DNA of 64,000 nucleotides, taken from assembly GCA_016196225.1 (NCBI GenBank), contig JACPXZ010000035.1, forward strand, positions 1 through 64,000, given 5' to 3'. Below, in pieces: positions 1 to 9,412 of the stretch. The position numbers and the translations under genes are program-made. The stretch is from Candidatus Peregrinibacteria bacterium. GTDB taxonomy: Bacteria > Patescibacteriota > Gracilibacteria > Peribacterales > Peribacteraceae. The notes below the pieces were generated by a model. That model saw only the letters and a list, made by a program, of their open reading frames with translations, made no database searches and was not told where the DNA came from. The first letter of the stretch is position 1; every line of letters begins with the position of its first letter.

Positions 1-68
1 CCGGAAAGGACATGCTCAACGAGCGCAGCCTTCATTTTTGCGAATTGGTAGGCGTGGTGGTACTTCAT
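1..68 (-). CDS. N-terminal fragment of an unidentified protein (runs off window start)
   Basis: Reverse strand ATG at 68..66 opens MKYHHAYQFAKMKAALVEHVLSG... to the window edge; no family recognised. Confidence 0.3.
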   Translation of the reverse strand, partial: MKYHHAYQFAKMKAALVEHVLS

Positions 69-190
69 GCCGCCACGATAGACCCCTAGTGTGTAAGCTT
101 AATTGCTGCAATAAGAACATAAAAAAGCAAAAACATCACAAAGGGTATCCGTTTTTAGTTGCCTGGACAATCTTTTTCTTTAGAATCCCG

Positions 191-844
191 ATGATGCATC
201 CCACCACCGGAGTCTTACTTAAAATAGGAGCGGGGCTTATTGGTACCACTCTTTGTTTGATCCTCTTTTGGAAATTCTGGTTCCTCCGGGACCCGGAGCG
301 AATGATTCCCTCCGGAGACCTTATTGTGAGTCCCGCAGATGGACGTATCATGAGCATCGAGAAGTTTGATATTAGCAAAGGAGAAACGACTTCTATCCCC
401 AAAGGCATGTTCGGCGCGATCGAAACATCCCTCACGGAGGTCGGTTCCGCGGGATACATCATCTCTATTTTTATGTCCCCTCTCGATGTCCACATCAATC
501 GTTCCCCTATCGCAGGGACTATTCTCTCTCAAACACATACGCCCGGCACATTCCATCCGGCCAATCGTTGGCCGGAGTCCTTTCTTGAAAATGAGAAAAA
601 TGAATTCCTCATTCAAGGAGAACATATAACCGTCAAAGTGATCCAGATCGCGGGCTTCCTTGCCCGACGTATCCAATCATTGGTCCAGACCGGACACCAC
701 GTCACCAAAGGGGAACGCATCGGCCTTATTAATTTGGGGAGTCAATGTGTCCTTATTCTTCCGCAGGAACACATTGTACTCAACTTGCGCATCGGAGACC
801 GCGTCTCAGCAGGAAGTTCGATCATCGCTACAATAGAACCATGA
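191..844 (+). CDS. psd: Phosphatidylserine decarboxylase
   Basis: FLRDPERMIP, VSPADGRI, MSPLDVHINRSPIAG, and C-terminal GLINLGSQCVLILP (pyruvoyl GS site); the first ~51 residues of the listed ORF look like non-coding extension. Confidence 0.88.
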   Translation: MMHPTTGVLLKIGAGLIGTTLCLILFWKFWFLRDPERMIPSGDLIVSPADGRIMSIEKFDISKGETTSIPKGMFGAIETSLTEVGSAGYIISIFMSPLDVHINRSPIAGTILSQTHTPGTFHPANRWPESFLENEKNEFLIQGEHITVKVIQIAGFLARRIQSLVQTGHHVTKGERIGLINLGSQCVLILPQEHIVLNLRIGDRVSAGSSIIATIEP

Positions 845-1326
845 AAAGACATATTCCGAATATTCTTACGTTCTGCAACCTCATCAGTGGACTGGGGAGT
901 CTCTCCCTCAGCCTTCAACAAGAATACACATGGGCGGCTCTGCTCATTGTCTTCGCAACGATTGTTGATAAATTGGACGGCGCGGCCGCCCGAAAACTTG
1001 GCACAGAGTCCCCTATTGGAAAATATCTCGATAGCTTGAGTGATCTCGTGTCCTTTGGAATTGCACCATTTGTATTTGTCATCGACCAGCATATGACTCC
1101 CATTCTGCTCCTCACCGGCATCCTCTTTGTCTGTGCCGGCACGTATCGCCTCGCGCGATTTATGGTCAAAGAGAACCCGTTCTTCACCGGCCTTCCTATT
1201 ACACTCAACGGACTCCTATTCCCTCTGCTTTATTTCTTACATTGGAATACCGAGCAGGTATTTACTATTGCGTTCATTGGAATGAGTATGGGGATGGTGA
1301 GTAGAATAAAGATTCCGAAACTATAG
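841..1326 (+). CDS. pssA: CDP-diacylglycerol--serine O-phosphatidyltransferase
   Basis: Complete CDP-alcohol phosphotransferase motif DGAAARKLGTESPIGKYLDSLSD (DGx2ARx8Gx3Dx3D); ATGA overlap with psd. Confidence 0.88.
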   Translation: MKRHIPNILTFCNLISGLGSLSLSLQQEYTWAALLIVFATIVDKLDGAAARKLGTESPIGKYLDSLSDLVSFGIAPFVFVIDQHMTPILLLTGILFVCAGTYRLARFMVKENPFFTGLPITLNGLLFPLLYFLHWNTEQVFTIAFIGMSMGMVSRIKIPKL

Positions 1327-1451
1327 GATGTATCAGTCCCTTTATCGTTCTTCTCTTGCCACTTTTGTCCGGCGACAAAGGTGACAGAAAATGTAGGCAC
1401 CCATTCGACTCGGCTCCAGCCTTCGCTCTACGAGCTACGGCCGGCAAGCAG

Positions 1452-1474
1452 GGTGAAACGCGAAGCGTTTCACC
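1452..1474. terminator. Perfect 10-bp hairpin between convergent genes
   Basis: ggtgaaacgc-gaa-gcgtttcacc; at the convergent pssA/carS-like junction and overlapping the stop of the latter; no strong T tract. Confidence 0.4.
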
Positions 1475-1991
1475 ACCACACTTCTTTTAAACCCATCCAA
1501 AATCCCACAATATTCACCCCAATATGCAAAAAGGGTGTCAGCACCAAAAGCACGGCAATATTTGCCCAAGGGATACCAACAACAGGCAAAACAAAAAGAA
1601 GAGCTCCAACAACATAATCCAACTGATCCAGCGGCATAGAGCATCCTCCCGCAGGGATCCCCATCCTTCGTTTAAAAAAAGAGCCAACCATATCACCAAT
1701 CATCGCCCCTCCCCCCAAGAGTAAGGCCAACAAAAGAATGCTATGGGATCCATAATGGAGCAGGGTGATATCGACCAACATACTCGACCTCCAGAGACCA
1801 TTCTGGATCACAAGAACAAGAAATGCTCCCAATATTCCTGCATAAAAACCCCGGACCGTTTTATGCGAACCGAGTAAGGAGACGGCAACAGGTCTTCCTC
1901 CCGGCCATCGCAGTCGCGCGGCAAACACCGGCGCCATATTCGCCATATACACAGGCGCAAAGAAGTAGATGGACTCAAAAACAATCTTCAC
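1470..1991 (-). CDS. CarS/DUF46-family CDP-archaeol synthase-like membrane protein
   Basis: GDMVGSFFKRRMGIPAGGCSMPLDQLDYVVGALL resembles the CarS signature GDxxxSFxKRRxGxxxG...PxxDQLDFVxGAL; multiple TM segments. Confidence 0.75.
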   Translation of the reverse strand: MKIVFESIYFFAPVYMANMAPVFAARLRWPGGRPVAVSLLGSHKTVRGFYAGILGAFLVLVIQNGLWRSSMLVDITLLHYGSHSILLLALLLGGGAMIGDMVGSFFKRRMGIPAGGCSMPLDQLDYVVGALLFVLPVVGIPWANIAVLLVLTPFLHIGVNIVGFWMGLKEVWW

Positions 1992-1995
1992 ACTT

Positions 1996-2940
1996 CTATA
2001 ATAGAGCGCGCACTGGGATCGTCACAACCCAGAGAACGGAAACGACAAACGCACATCGCAGAAAAATCACCAGGGGCTGGAACATCCGCCGACTACGCGA
2101 GAGAAACGAAAGATCCAATGTATAAAAGAGACGCCATTCCTTTTTAATAATCTCAAGCGGTGTGGTGATAAAACTTGTAACAAGCGACAAGAGCAAAACC
2201 CTATCCGGCTTATCGATCAAAAATGAACGATGATGTAGTGGTTTAATTAATGCATCAAATATCTCCTCATATGCAAACGTATGCGGAACATGGATCTGCA
2301 AGTGGCTCCCGATATCCCATGGATGATGAGCGTCACTCCCCCCAAAAACAATCCCCGCTCCAACAATGTCTTGGGGGATCTCCTCCGTCGCACAGAACGA
2401 CTCATAAAGCCTCGGAACACACGTGGAAAGACCCAACCGTTCAAATACAATACGCAAATACCATACACACATATTGTGACGCTCGACAAACTGCAGTCTC
2501 CTGATGGACTTGCGAATACAATCAACATCGAAATGTGCAATCATCCCCGTTTCACTCAAAACAAACGGATGAGTGACCACGCCATAGAGCCGATCATCCT
2601 GTTCAATACGACACAGTAACTCTTCGAATGAAAGTTTATAGGGTGTGAGAATATCCTTCTGTTGAAAAATATATTCGTCACGGGAAAAAACGATCACATC
2701 CACTCCTTCTTTGGTTAATGCTTCGACGCCCGGAATGAGATGAGTACTCATTCCAACAGGTCGGGAGCGTTTTAAGGCTCGAAACGCCTGAACTGGCTGC
2801 TTAAAGGCATGTTCCGCAATAAGAACGGCATCGAGATTATGATCCGCAAATGCCTTCCATATCTTTCGGGTTTTTCGTCGTGTGAGGTAACGCGAGAAGA
2901 GCTTGAGATTGGGATGCACATGCGTATCAATTCGGAGCAT
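1996..2940 (-). CDS. PHP-domain metal-dependent phosphoesterase-like protein with hydrophobic C-terminus
   Basis: MLRIDTHVHPN, ADHNLDAVLIAEH, GVVTHPF, FGGSDAHHPWDIG. Confidence 0.75.
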   Translation of the reverse strand: MLRIDTHVHPNLKLFSRYLTRRKTRKIWKAFADHNLDAVLIAEHAFKQPVQAFRALKRSRPVGMSTHLIPGVEALTKEGVDVIVFSRDEYIFQQKDILTPYKLSFEELLCRIEQDDRLYGVVTHPFVLSETGMIAHFDVDCIRKSIRRLQFVERHNMCVWYLRIVFERLGLSTCVPRLYESFCATEEIPQDIVGAGIVFGGSDAHHPWDIGSHLQIHVPHTFAYEEIFDALIKPLHHRSFLIDKPDRVLLLSLVTSFITTPLEIIKKEWRLFYTLDLSFLSRSRRMFQPLVIFLRCAFVVSVLWVVTIPVRALL

Positions 2941-2954
2941 AGAAGGGCAGTGTA

Positions 2955-3794
2955 TCAAAACGCATTCTTTTTGCCTAAATCATCCCGGTGATACACCCCA
3001 AATTCGGCGATTTTCCTACAGACCTCCCCCTTCACCACCGGACCATCCGTGCATAATCGAACACCGAGCGGATCTACCGTGCAATTGCCGCAAATTCCAA
3101 ACCCGCACTTCATGTACCGTTCGAGAGAGAGTTGGCAAGGAACATTGTACTTGTCGCATATAGTGAGTACAGACTTCAACATCATCTCCGGTCCACAGGA
3201 AAATACTTTATCGACCGGAGGATCTTGTGTCTCAGCATCCTGTGTAACATTCAATAGTTTATCCAATATATTGGTGTTATATCCCTTAAAGCCCATCGAT
3301 CCATCATCAGTAGAAAGATGAACAGAGACATGCGGGAGACTTTCCAACTCTTTAACGTAGAGCAGATGTTCCTTACTTCGCGCTCCGATAATCGCTTCCA
3401 GCGTACATCCGTGCGTCACCGCTTGTGACGCGACAAAGTACATCGGTGCCGCTCCGTACCCGCCCGCCACCAGCACAATATGGTCACCGGGATCCCACGT
3501 ATAACGCGTGCCAAACGGCCCTCTTAGCCCCACGAGATCACCGACTTTTGCTTCGGCAAGAATTTCCGTCATTCCACCGACTGCAAAAAACGTGATGCGG
3601 GTGTGTGCGCCGTCATCGAACGCCACGCTCATGGGTATCTCGTCAACACCCGGGAGCCACACCATGACAAATTGCCCGGGCTTTGCCCCGAGACTCCCGT
3701 CAAACGTGAAGGTCTTCACCATCGGCGTTTCCTGCCGAATCTCTTTGATACGATAGGTGGTGGGCAGCCGGGACTCGAGGGGGATCTGTGTCAT
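2955..3794 (-). CDS. pyrK: Dihydroorotate dehydrogenase B electron transfer subunit
   Basis: FAD/NAD reductase fold motifs (KPGQFVMVWLPG, VAGGYGAAPMYF) and Cys-rich CGFGICGNCTVDPLGVRLCTDGPV. Confidence 0.88.
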   Translation of the reverse strand: MTQIPLESRLPTTYRIKEIRQETPMVKTFTFDGSLGAKPGQFVMVWLPGVDEIPMSVAFDDGAHTRITFFAVGGMTEILAEAKVGDLVGLRGPFGTRYTWDPGDHIVLVAGGYGAAPMYFVASQAVTHGCTLEAIIGARSKEHLLYVKELESLPHVSVHLSTDDGSMGFKGYNTNILDKLLNVTQDAETQDPPVDKVFSCGPEMMLKSVLTICDKYNVPCQLSLERYMKCGFGICGNCTVDPLGVRLCTDGPVVKGEVCRKIAEFGVYHRDDLGKKNAF

Positions 3795-4738
3795 CTCTGT
3801 GCACGAGAAGCAAGTTCTTTGTGCATACCTCCAATCATTTGATTAATCGAATCAATACCCTCATTCGTGCACCACTCCTGCATCTCATCACACACTTTTT
3901 TAAATACTCCCGCACCAAATCGCGAAACCGCCGACCCGATCCCGACCAAGCTTGCCCCTGCAAGGATAAGTTCCAATGCGTCTTCTCCACTGTAAACCCC
4001 TCCCGTGCCAATAATAGGGATCATCCCCTTCGTCGCGGCATACACATCCGCAATACACTTCACTGCAATCGGCTTGATCCCGGGACCCGAGACTCCCCCT
4101 ACCCGATTGGCAAGGATCGGCATTCGGCTCTTTAAATCAATCGCCATACCCGGACCGACGGTATTGATCACGGTAAATCCATCGGCACCTGCATCCGCGC
4201 AAGACGCGGCCACCGCGGCAATACTCTCTACGTTGGGCGAAAGTTTTATGAACACAGGGATTTTTCCACTCACTTTTTTTACTGCCTTGGTCACTTTGGC
4301 CGCATCCGGAATGGAGCAGGCAAAAGGTTTCCCGAATTCATCCTCAACGTTGGGGCAGCTGATATTCACTTCTAATATATCCGACTTCAACTCAGCAATT
4401 TTCTCCGCGGTCTTCGCAAAATTTTCTATGCTCTCGGCAATGATATTGGCAATCAGGGGAATTGGGTGATCCTTCATAAAATCTCCAATCTCTTCACGCG
4501 CTTTCTCTACTCCGGCATCCGGGACCCCCACCGCATTGAGCATCCAGTGATCGGTCTCAATGATCGTGGGATTGGGATGCCCCTTATGCTCATGCAACCA
4601 CAAAGATTTCGTGGTGATCGCTCCCGCCCCTCCCCGCGCCACCTCCCGCCATCCGCTCGCCGTGATCCCCCAAATTCCCGATGCGAGCACGGTAGGATTT
4701 TTAAACGTAATACCGAGAATGGTTTGAGAGAGATTCAT
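3791..4738 (-). CDS. pyrD: Dihydroorotate dehydrogenase, class 1B catalytic subunit
   Basis: NPTVLASGIWG, LEVNISCPNVE, FIKLSPNV, ANRVGGVSGPGIKPIAV, IPIIGTGGVYSGEDALE; overlaps pyrK by 4 nt. Confidence 0.92.
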   Translation of the reverse strand: MNLSQTILGITFKNPTVLASGIWGITASGWREVARGGAGAITTKSLWLHEHKGHPNPTIIETDHWMLNAVGVPDAGVEKAREEIGDFMKDHPIPLIANIIAESIENFAKTAEKIAELKSDILEVNISCPNVEDEFGKPFACSIPDAAKVTKAVKKVSGKIPVFIKLSPNVESIAAVAASCADAGADGFTVINTVGPGMAIDLKSRMPILANRVGGVSGPGIKPIAVKCIADVYAATKGMIPIIGTGGVYSGEDALELILAGASLVGIGSAVSRFGAGVFKKVCDEMQEWCTNEGIDSINQMIGGMHKELASRAQR

Positions 4739-4782
4739 GGAGGAGTAATAAGTATGTCCCCAATACTCCAATATTCCAATAT

Positions 4783-5643
4783 TCAAATCTCCCGTTGTGG
4801 TGGAAAAAGCGCATCTCTCCGATACCACACCGCACCCAGTAAAATCAGTCCAAACAAAAGCAAACGCACAGGTCCCACTACCCCCGGAGACAGTGGCAAG
4901 AGTCGCAATCCTTCCTTGAGCATCATCAGCAGCGCGGTCGCAAGGATAGCCCCTCCCATACTCCCCGGTTTACCGGCAACAACGCACATCACAACAAAAA
5001 TCATCGCCGGGAATGCAAAGTCCGTTGGGCTTAAGAGGTACAAATACTGCGGGAGGAGTACCCCCGTCAGGAGCGCTCCTCCCGCAGCCACAAGGAACGC
5101 GACAATATGAACATTCTTGCGAGATATTCCCAACGCTTCCGCGTACCAATCGTGCTCGGAAAGCGCTTGGAGCTTCCGCCCAAATGCAGAGCGATCGAGC
5201 AACCATACAAACACGCACCAAACGGATACCGCCACAATGACGAAAATGGCAAACGAAACATTATCTGCCAAGAATGACCACCGGGGAATACCCGGCACGC
5301 CAAGCGCGCCCCGCGTCACCGACTGCCAATTGAGCACAACATTAAGGGCACTTAAATGCACCGCAATCGACATAACTCCAAGACCGTCGGGATCCAGCCG
5401 AAACGAGAGCCATGCCAGTAGCCATGCTGCAACAAACGCAGAAATCAAACCGAGTAACAACCCCATGATGGGGTATTGGTCAAAAAGTACGATCGAAATC
5501 CACAGAGGATACGCAGCCAGAATTTGCAATCCGATCTGACCAAAGTGAAATATTTTCCCTTTCCCAAATACAAGATTATACCCGACAATGGTCGGGAGGA
5601 GAATGCAGGTAACGGTAATGAGATGAAGGAGAAAGGACATCAA
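4783..5643 (-). CDS. livM: Branched-chain amino acid ABC transporter permease (LivM type)
   Basis: NLVFGKGKIFHFGQIG..., SEHDWYAEALGI, PGSMGGAILATALL. Confidence 0.8.
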   Translation of the reverse strand: MMSFLLHLITVTCILLPTIVGYNLVFGKGKIFHFGQIGLQILAAYPLWISIVLFDQYPIMGLLLGLISAFVAAWLLAWLSFRLDPDGLGVMSIAVHLSALNVVLNWQSVTRGALGVPGIPRWSFLADNVSFAIFVIVAVSVWCVFVWLLDRSAFGRKLQALSEHDWYAEALGISRKNVHIVAFLVAAGGALLTGVLLPQYLYLLSPTDFAFPAMIFVVMCVVAGKPGSMGGAILATALLMMLKEGLRLLPLSPGVVGPVRLLLFGLILLGAVWYRRDALFPPQREI

Positions 5644-6525
5644 TCAGGCGGTACGATTCTTAAAACTAAATAAGCCGGATGGGCGGCACAAAAGAAAGAC
5701 AATAATAAAAAGGAGCGCCACCGATTGCTGATATCCCGCAGGGATATAGAAACGCCCAAACCATTCGATCCCGATAACCAACTGCTCCAGTAACGCAATG
5801 AGATACGCACACACGATCGCGCCCCAAAAATTTCCCTTCCCTCCGGCAATAATCGCCGCATACGCTTTGATCGTAATCGGGAACGCCAACACTGGAGTGA
5901 GATTTTGATCAATACCAATGAATATCCCCCCACAGGCCGCCAGCACCCCACTCAATATAAAAATCACACGATGGAGAACCGATGCACGGATCCCCAGACT
6001 CATCGCGGCGTGACTATGCTGAACCACCGCCCGGATCCGTCGCCCAAAGGGAGTGGAATGGAGAACATAAGCAAATACACATAACAGGAGTACCGTCAGT
6101 ACAACTAAATACACCTGTTCCACACTGAGCCGGACCCCCCCAATATCCATGATATTTTTTCCATTCGACAGGATGGACCGCGGACGCGCTTCAAAAAAGA
6201 GCAACATCGCCGCATCCAATATCATGCCGAGTGCAATCGTGGTGACGAGGGGTAAAAACCGATGGCGTTTGTAGAACGGCGCGATAAATACCTCGAATGT
6301 TACCCAGGTTAAACCTCCCGCCATCAATAATCCTCCCACGATGCTCACGGGTAGCGTTAATCCAACACTCTGATGCAACCACCATACGGCATACCCGCCC
6401 AAAAGGACCATTTGTCCAAGAGCAAGATTAAAGATCCCAAGCACTCCGTATACGAGAGCCAGCCCCCCTGCAATGAGTGCCGCAAGGGAGCCGGCAATGA
6501 GTCCATTGATAAGGAGTTGTTCCAT
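5644..6525 (-). CDS. livH: Branched-chain amino acid ABC transporter permease (LivH type)
   Basis: NGLIAGSLAALIAGGLALVYGVLGIFNLALGQMVLLGGY; C-terminal GGKGNFWGAIVCAYLIALLEQL. Confidence 0.85.
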   Translation of the reverse strand: MEQLLINGLIAGSLAALIAGGLALVYGVLGIFNLALGQMVLLGGYAVWWLHQSVGLTLPVSIVGGLLMAGGLTWVTFEVFIAPFYKRHRFLPLVTTIALGMILDAAMLLFFEARPRSILSNGKNIMDIGGVRLSVEQVYLVVLTVLLLCVFAYVLHSTPFGRRIRAVVQHSHAAMSLGIRASVLHRVIFILSGVLAACGGIFIGIDQNLTPVLAFPITIKAYAAIIAGGKGNFWGAIVCAYLIALLEQLVIGIEWFGRFYIPAGYQQSVALLFIIVFLLCRPSGLFSFKNRTA

Positions 6526-6532
6526 TATAACT

Positions 6533-7654
6533 CTAGTCTACCGGAATATCGGCGACCTTTCCCCACGCACCGTCCTTCACTTCGTAGAGAACATAGGGGA
6601 TCCCGACCACGTCACCGTTTTTATCAAACCGGAATCGCCCCACCACCCCGTCATGTCCCTTGAGAGCATAGAGATAATCGCGAATTTTCATACTATCAGT
6701 CCCAACCTCCTTCATTGCTGCCGCAAGAACCCGCATCGCATCATGCGCGTGAGCGGCAAATGCGAGCGAAGCTTGCGCATCGCCAAACTTGGAGAGGAAC
6801 TTTGATCCAAAGGCACTATCGACAGAAACCTCTGGCACATTGATCGCATGCATTCCTTTACTGGCCTTCGGCGCAAGATCAAGGAGTGACTTATCCTGCG
6901 CAACGTCGTGACTCACCATCGGCTGCAAAAATCCTTGTTCACGGAACTGTTCAATCATGGCCGCCACGGTGGCCGATGTCTGACCATTCGGGAAGAACAC
7001 ATCAAACTCCTTACCCTTCAGTCGCGTCAGTAAACTCCGGTAATCCTTCGTTCCCGGTTCCACCACTTCATCAAGAACAAAGTTATCTGCTCCCGTATTC
7101 TCTTTGAGAGAATTGCGAAACGCCATCGCAAAGTCGGTATTCTCGGTGATCAAAACAACACGTGTATACCCTTTCTCTTTAAAGTAGTTGGCCATAGCCT
7201 TGGTCTTGAGCGCGTCATTCGGGTAATCACGGAAGATAAAATCTCCGGCGTTTGTGACATCCGGACTGCTCGAGAGGGGTGACATCATGACCACCTTCGC
7301 TGCCTCTGCAATCGGCGCGGCGGCAAGAGTCTCCCCGCTGCACTGACCGCCAATGATCACGCTCACCTTATCCACATGAATCAGTTTTTGTGCCGCTCCC
7401 GCCGCATCGGTCCCTGTGCACCGTCCGTCTTCGGCAATCAATTCAATTTTTCGACCGTTGATTCCTCCCTCCGCATTGATATCTTCCACGGCAATTTTCA
7501 CTCCATTCAACGTATCCATTCCATACGATGTCGCTTCTCCCGTTAGTGGACCGAGATATCCGACCTTAATGGGATCGGTACCATCCGAAGAACCACCGCC
7601 GGTGCAACCAGAGAGAACGGCAACACACGAAAGGAAAGAGAGTAAACGTTTCAT
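6533..7654 (-). CDS. Branched-chain amino acid ABC transporter substrate-binding lipoprotein
   Basis: Lipobox MKRLLSFLSCVAVLSGC; IKVGYLGPLTGEATSYG, GVKIAVEDINAEGGINGRKIELI, VIGGQCSGETLAAAPIAE. Confidence 0.88.
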   Translation of the reverse strand: MKRLLSFLSCVAVLSGCTGGGSSDGTDPIKVGYLGPLTGEATSYGMDTLNGVKIAVEDINAEGGINGRKIELIAEDGRCTGTDAAGAAQKLIHVDKVSVIIGGQCSGETLAAAPIAEAAKVVMMSPLSSSPDVTNAGDFIFRDYPNDALKTKAMANYFKEKGYTRVVLITENTDFAMAFRNSLKENTGADNFVLDEVVEPGTKDYRSLLTRLKGKEFDVFFPNGQTSATVAAMIEQFREQGFLQPMVSHDVAQDKSLLDLAPKASKGMHAINVPEVSVDSAFGSKFLSKFGDAQASLAFAAHAHDAMRVLAAAMKEVGTDSMKIRDYLYALKGHDGVVGRFRFDKNGDVVGIPYVLYEVKDGAWGKVADIPVD

Positions 7655-7718
7655 ATATATGGGTAAGAAAATGAGGGTAGGATTTTGAAGGACACTCCCT
7701 GGTAAGTCAATGAAGAAC

Positions 7719-8453
7719 TTATGTCGTTGGATCTGCGCCAAAGTATATTTCTTGCAGTTCCTTAGATTGCTTTACCTCATCAGGCGTCCCCTCGAGCACC
7801 ACTTTGCCGACATCCAATACAATCACCCGATCGCAGATGCGCCCGATGAAGGGGAGATCATGCTCAATGATTAATACCGTTTTCCCTTCACGTTTAAGTT
7901 CTGCAATCAATCCTGATACCTGCCCTGTCATCTTGGGACTTACGCCAGCGGTCGGTTCGTCGAGCAAAAAAAGGTCCTTCCCGCACTTAAGTGTCCGGGC
8001 AATTTCCAAGAGACGCATTTGTCCACCAGATAGCGCTCCTGCCTTCTTCTTCGCAGACTTTTCAAGCCCCACCATTGCAAGAGTCCTGTGCACTAAAAAT
8101 TTCATATCTCCTAATAGCTTTTTTTGTTCATGGGGCAAGGCTTCCAATGCCACAAGAATGTTTTCCTCCAACGTCATATCCCGAAAAATCCCAAAATTTT
8201 GAAAGACGCGCCCGATCCCCTTCTGTGCGCGCACCGAGGGGGAACAGTTCGTAATATCAGATCCCCGAAAATGAATAGAACCACCCGTTGGTGCCAAAAA
8301 ACCCGACAACAGATTGAATAATGTTGTTTTGCCCGATCCATTGGGGCCAATGAGTCCCACTACTTCCCCCTGGTTCACATCAAATGACACATGATCAAGG
8401 ATCATGTGTCCCTGAATAGCCAACGAAACCTCCCGGATCGACAAAAATCCCAT
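7719..8453 (-). CDS. livG: ABC transporter ATP-binding protein, LivG type
   Basis: Walker A GPNGSGKTT, LSGGQMRLLEIAR, DEPTAGVSP, IEHDLPFI. Confidence 0.88.
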   Translation of the reverse strand: MGFLSIREVSLAIQGHMILDHVSFDVNQGEVVGLIGPNGSGKTTLFNLLSGFLAPTGGSIHFRGSDITNCSPSVRAQKGIGRVFQNFGIFRDMTLEENILVALEALPHEQKKLLGDMKFLVHRTLAMVGLEKSAKKKAGALSGGQMRLLEIARTLKCGKDLFLLDEPTAGVSPKMTGQVSGLIAELKREGKTVLIIEHDLPFIGRICDRVIVLDVGKVVLEGTPDEVKQSKELQEIYFGADPTT

Positions 8454-8512
8454 AGGAGAATAGTACCAAAAACCGCTACCATGTCACTTTTTTTCCATTA
8501 GACTACTCTTCT

Positions 8513-9412
8513 ATGAGTTGGCGCCATCGCGCGCACCCGCCAGAAGATTGGGTAACGCATCCGATAAACATTCATGCCCACTCGAACGCATCCGATGGAG
8601 TCCTCACCATTCACGATATTGATCAAAAAGCAAAAGAGTGGGGCGGCATCATCGGCATTACCGACCACAATACGGCCCGTGCTCATGAGCTTTTTTCGTC
8701 GCCCAATATTCTCCCGGGGATTGAAGTCAAAACATCCGAAAAAGATTGCGGCGTGGATGTGTTGCTATACAACACACGCGAAAAACTTCTTGTCTTCTGT
8801 GATCGCATCGTCTATCCGGCCCGTTTACCTTCCAATCCACTTTTTGGACCCACTCGCCTGCAATTAAGCGAGCTTCTCGATAGGGCCATCGAGTACGACT
8901 GTGACATCGTCATCCCTCACTATCACCACCTCGAAGGACTAGGCGTCCTTCCACACAAACAACAACGTCATATCGCCGCGCAGTATCCCATTACCATCGA
9001 ACTCAACGGCCGCCTTTCCACGTGGGCAAATCGTCACGCACATCTTTTTGCATTCCTCACGCATAGGCCTGTTATTGCCTCTGCGGACAGTCACTTACCC
9101 CAACACTACACATCCACCTATACAACAATTCCTCTTCCTCCGGCGATCTCCCCAACCAGTAGAAATCTATTTCGATCCCTGCGTCGTTTTCCACAATTCA
9201 GTAGGCGGTTTCTTGAGGAGCCAACGCTCACGGATACTATCGCCATGTCCTGGCAAACCATCCGCAGCATTGGCATCAGTGCCGTTTGGGATTATGTCCA
9301 GCGATTCGTATGTCTCAAACCCAATCCCCTCACAAGCCGCCGGCATGGCAGGCAAGAGCCGCTTCCGCAAACTTGGCAAACATCGGATGAGGATGATGGG
9401 GACGACTTTTGA
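8513..9412 (+). CDS. PHP-domain protein
   Basis: INIHAHSNASDGVLT, GIIGITDHNTA, ILPGIEVKT, IPHYHH, VIASADSH. Confidence 0.75.
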   Translation: MSWRHRAHPPEDWVTHPINIHAHSNASDGVLTIHDIDQKAKEWGGIIGITDHNTARAHELFSSPNILPGIEVKTSEKDCGVDVLLYNTREKLLVFCDRIVYPARLPSNPLFGPTRLQLSELLDRAIEYDCDIVIPHYHHLEGLGVLPHKQQRHIAAQYPITIELNGRLSTWANRHAHLFAFLTHRPVIASADSHLPQHYTSTYTTIPLPPAISPTSRNLFRSLRRFPQFSRRFLEEPTLTDTIAMSWQTIRSIGISAVWDYVQRFVCLKPNPLTSRRHGRQEPLPQTWQTSDEDDGDDF

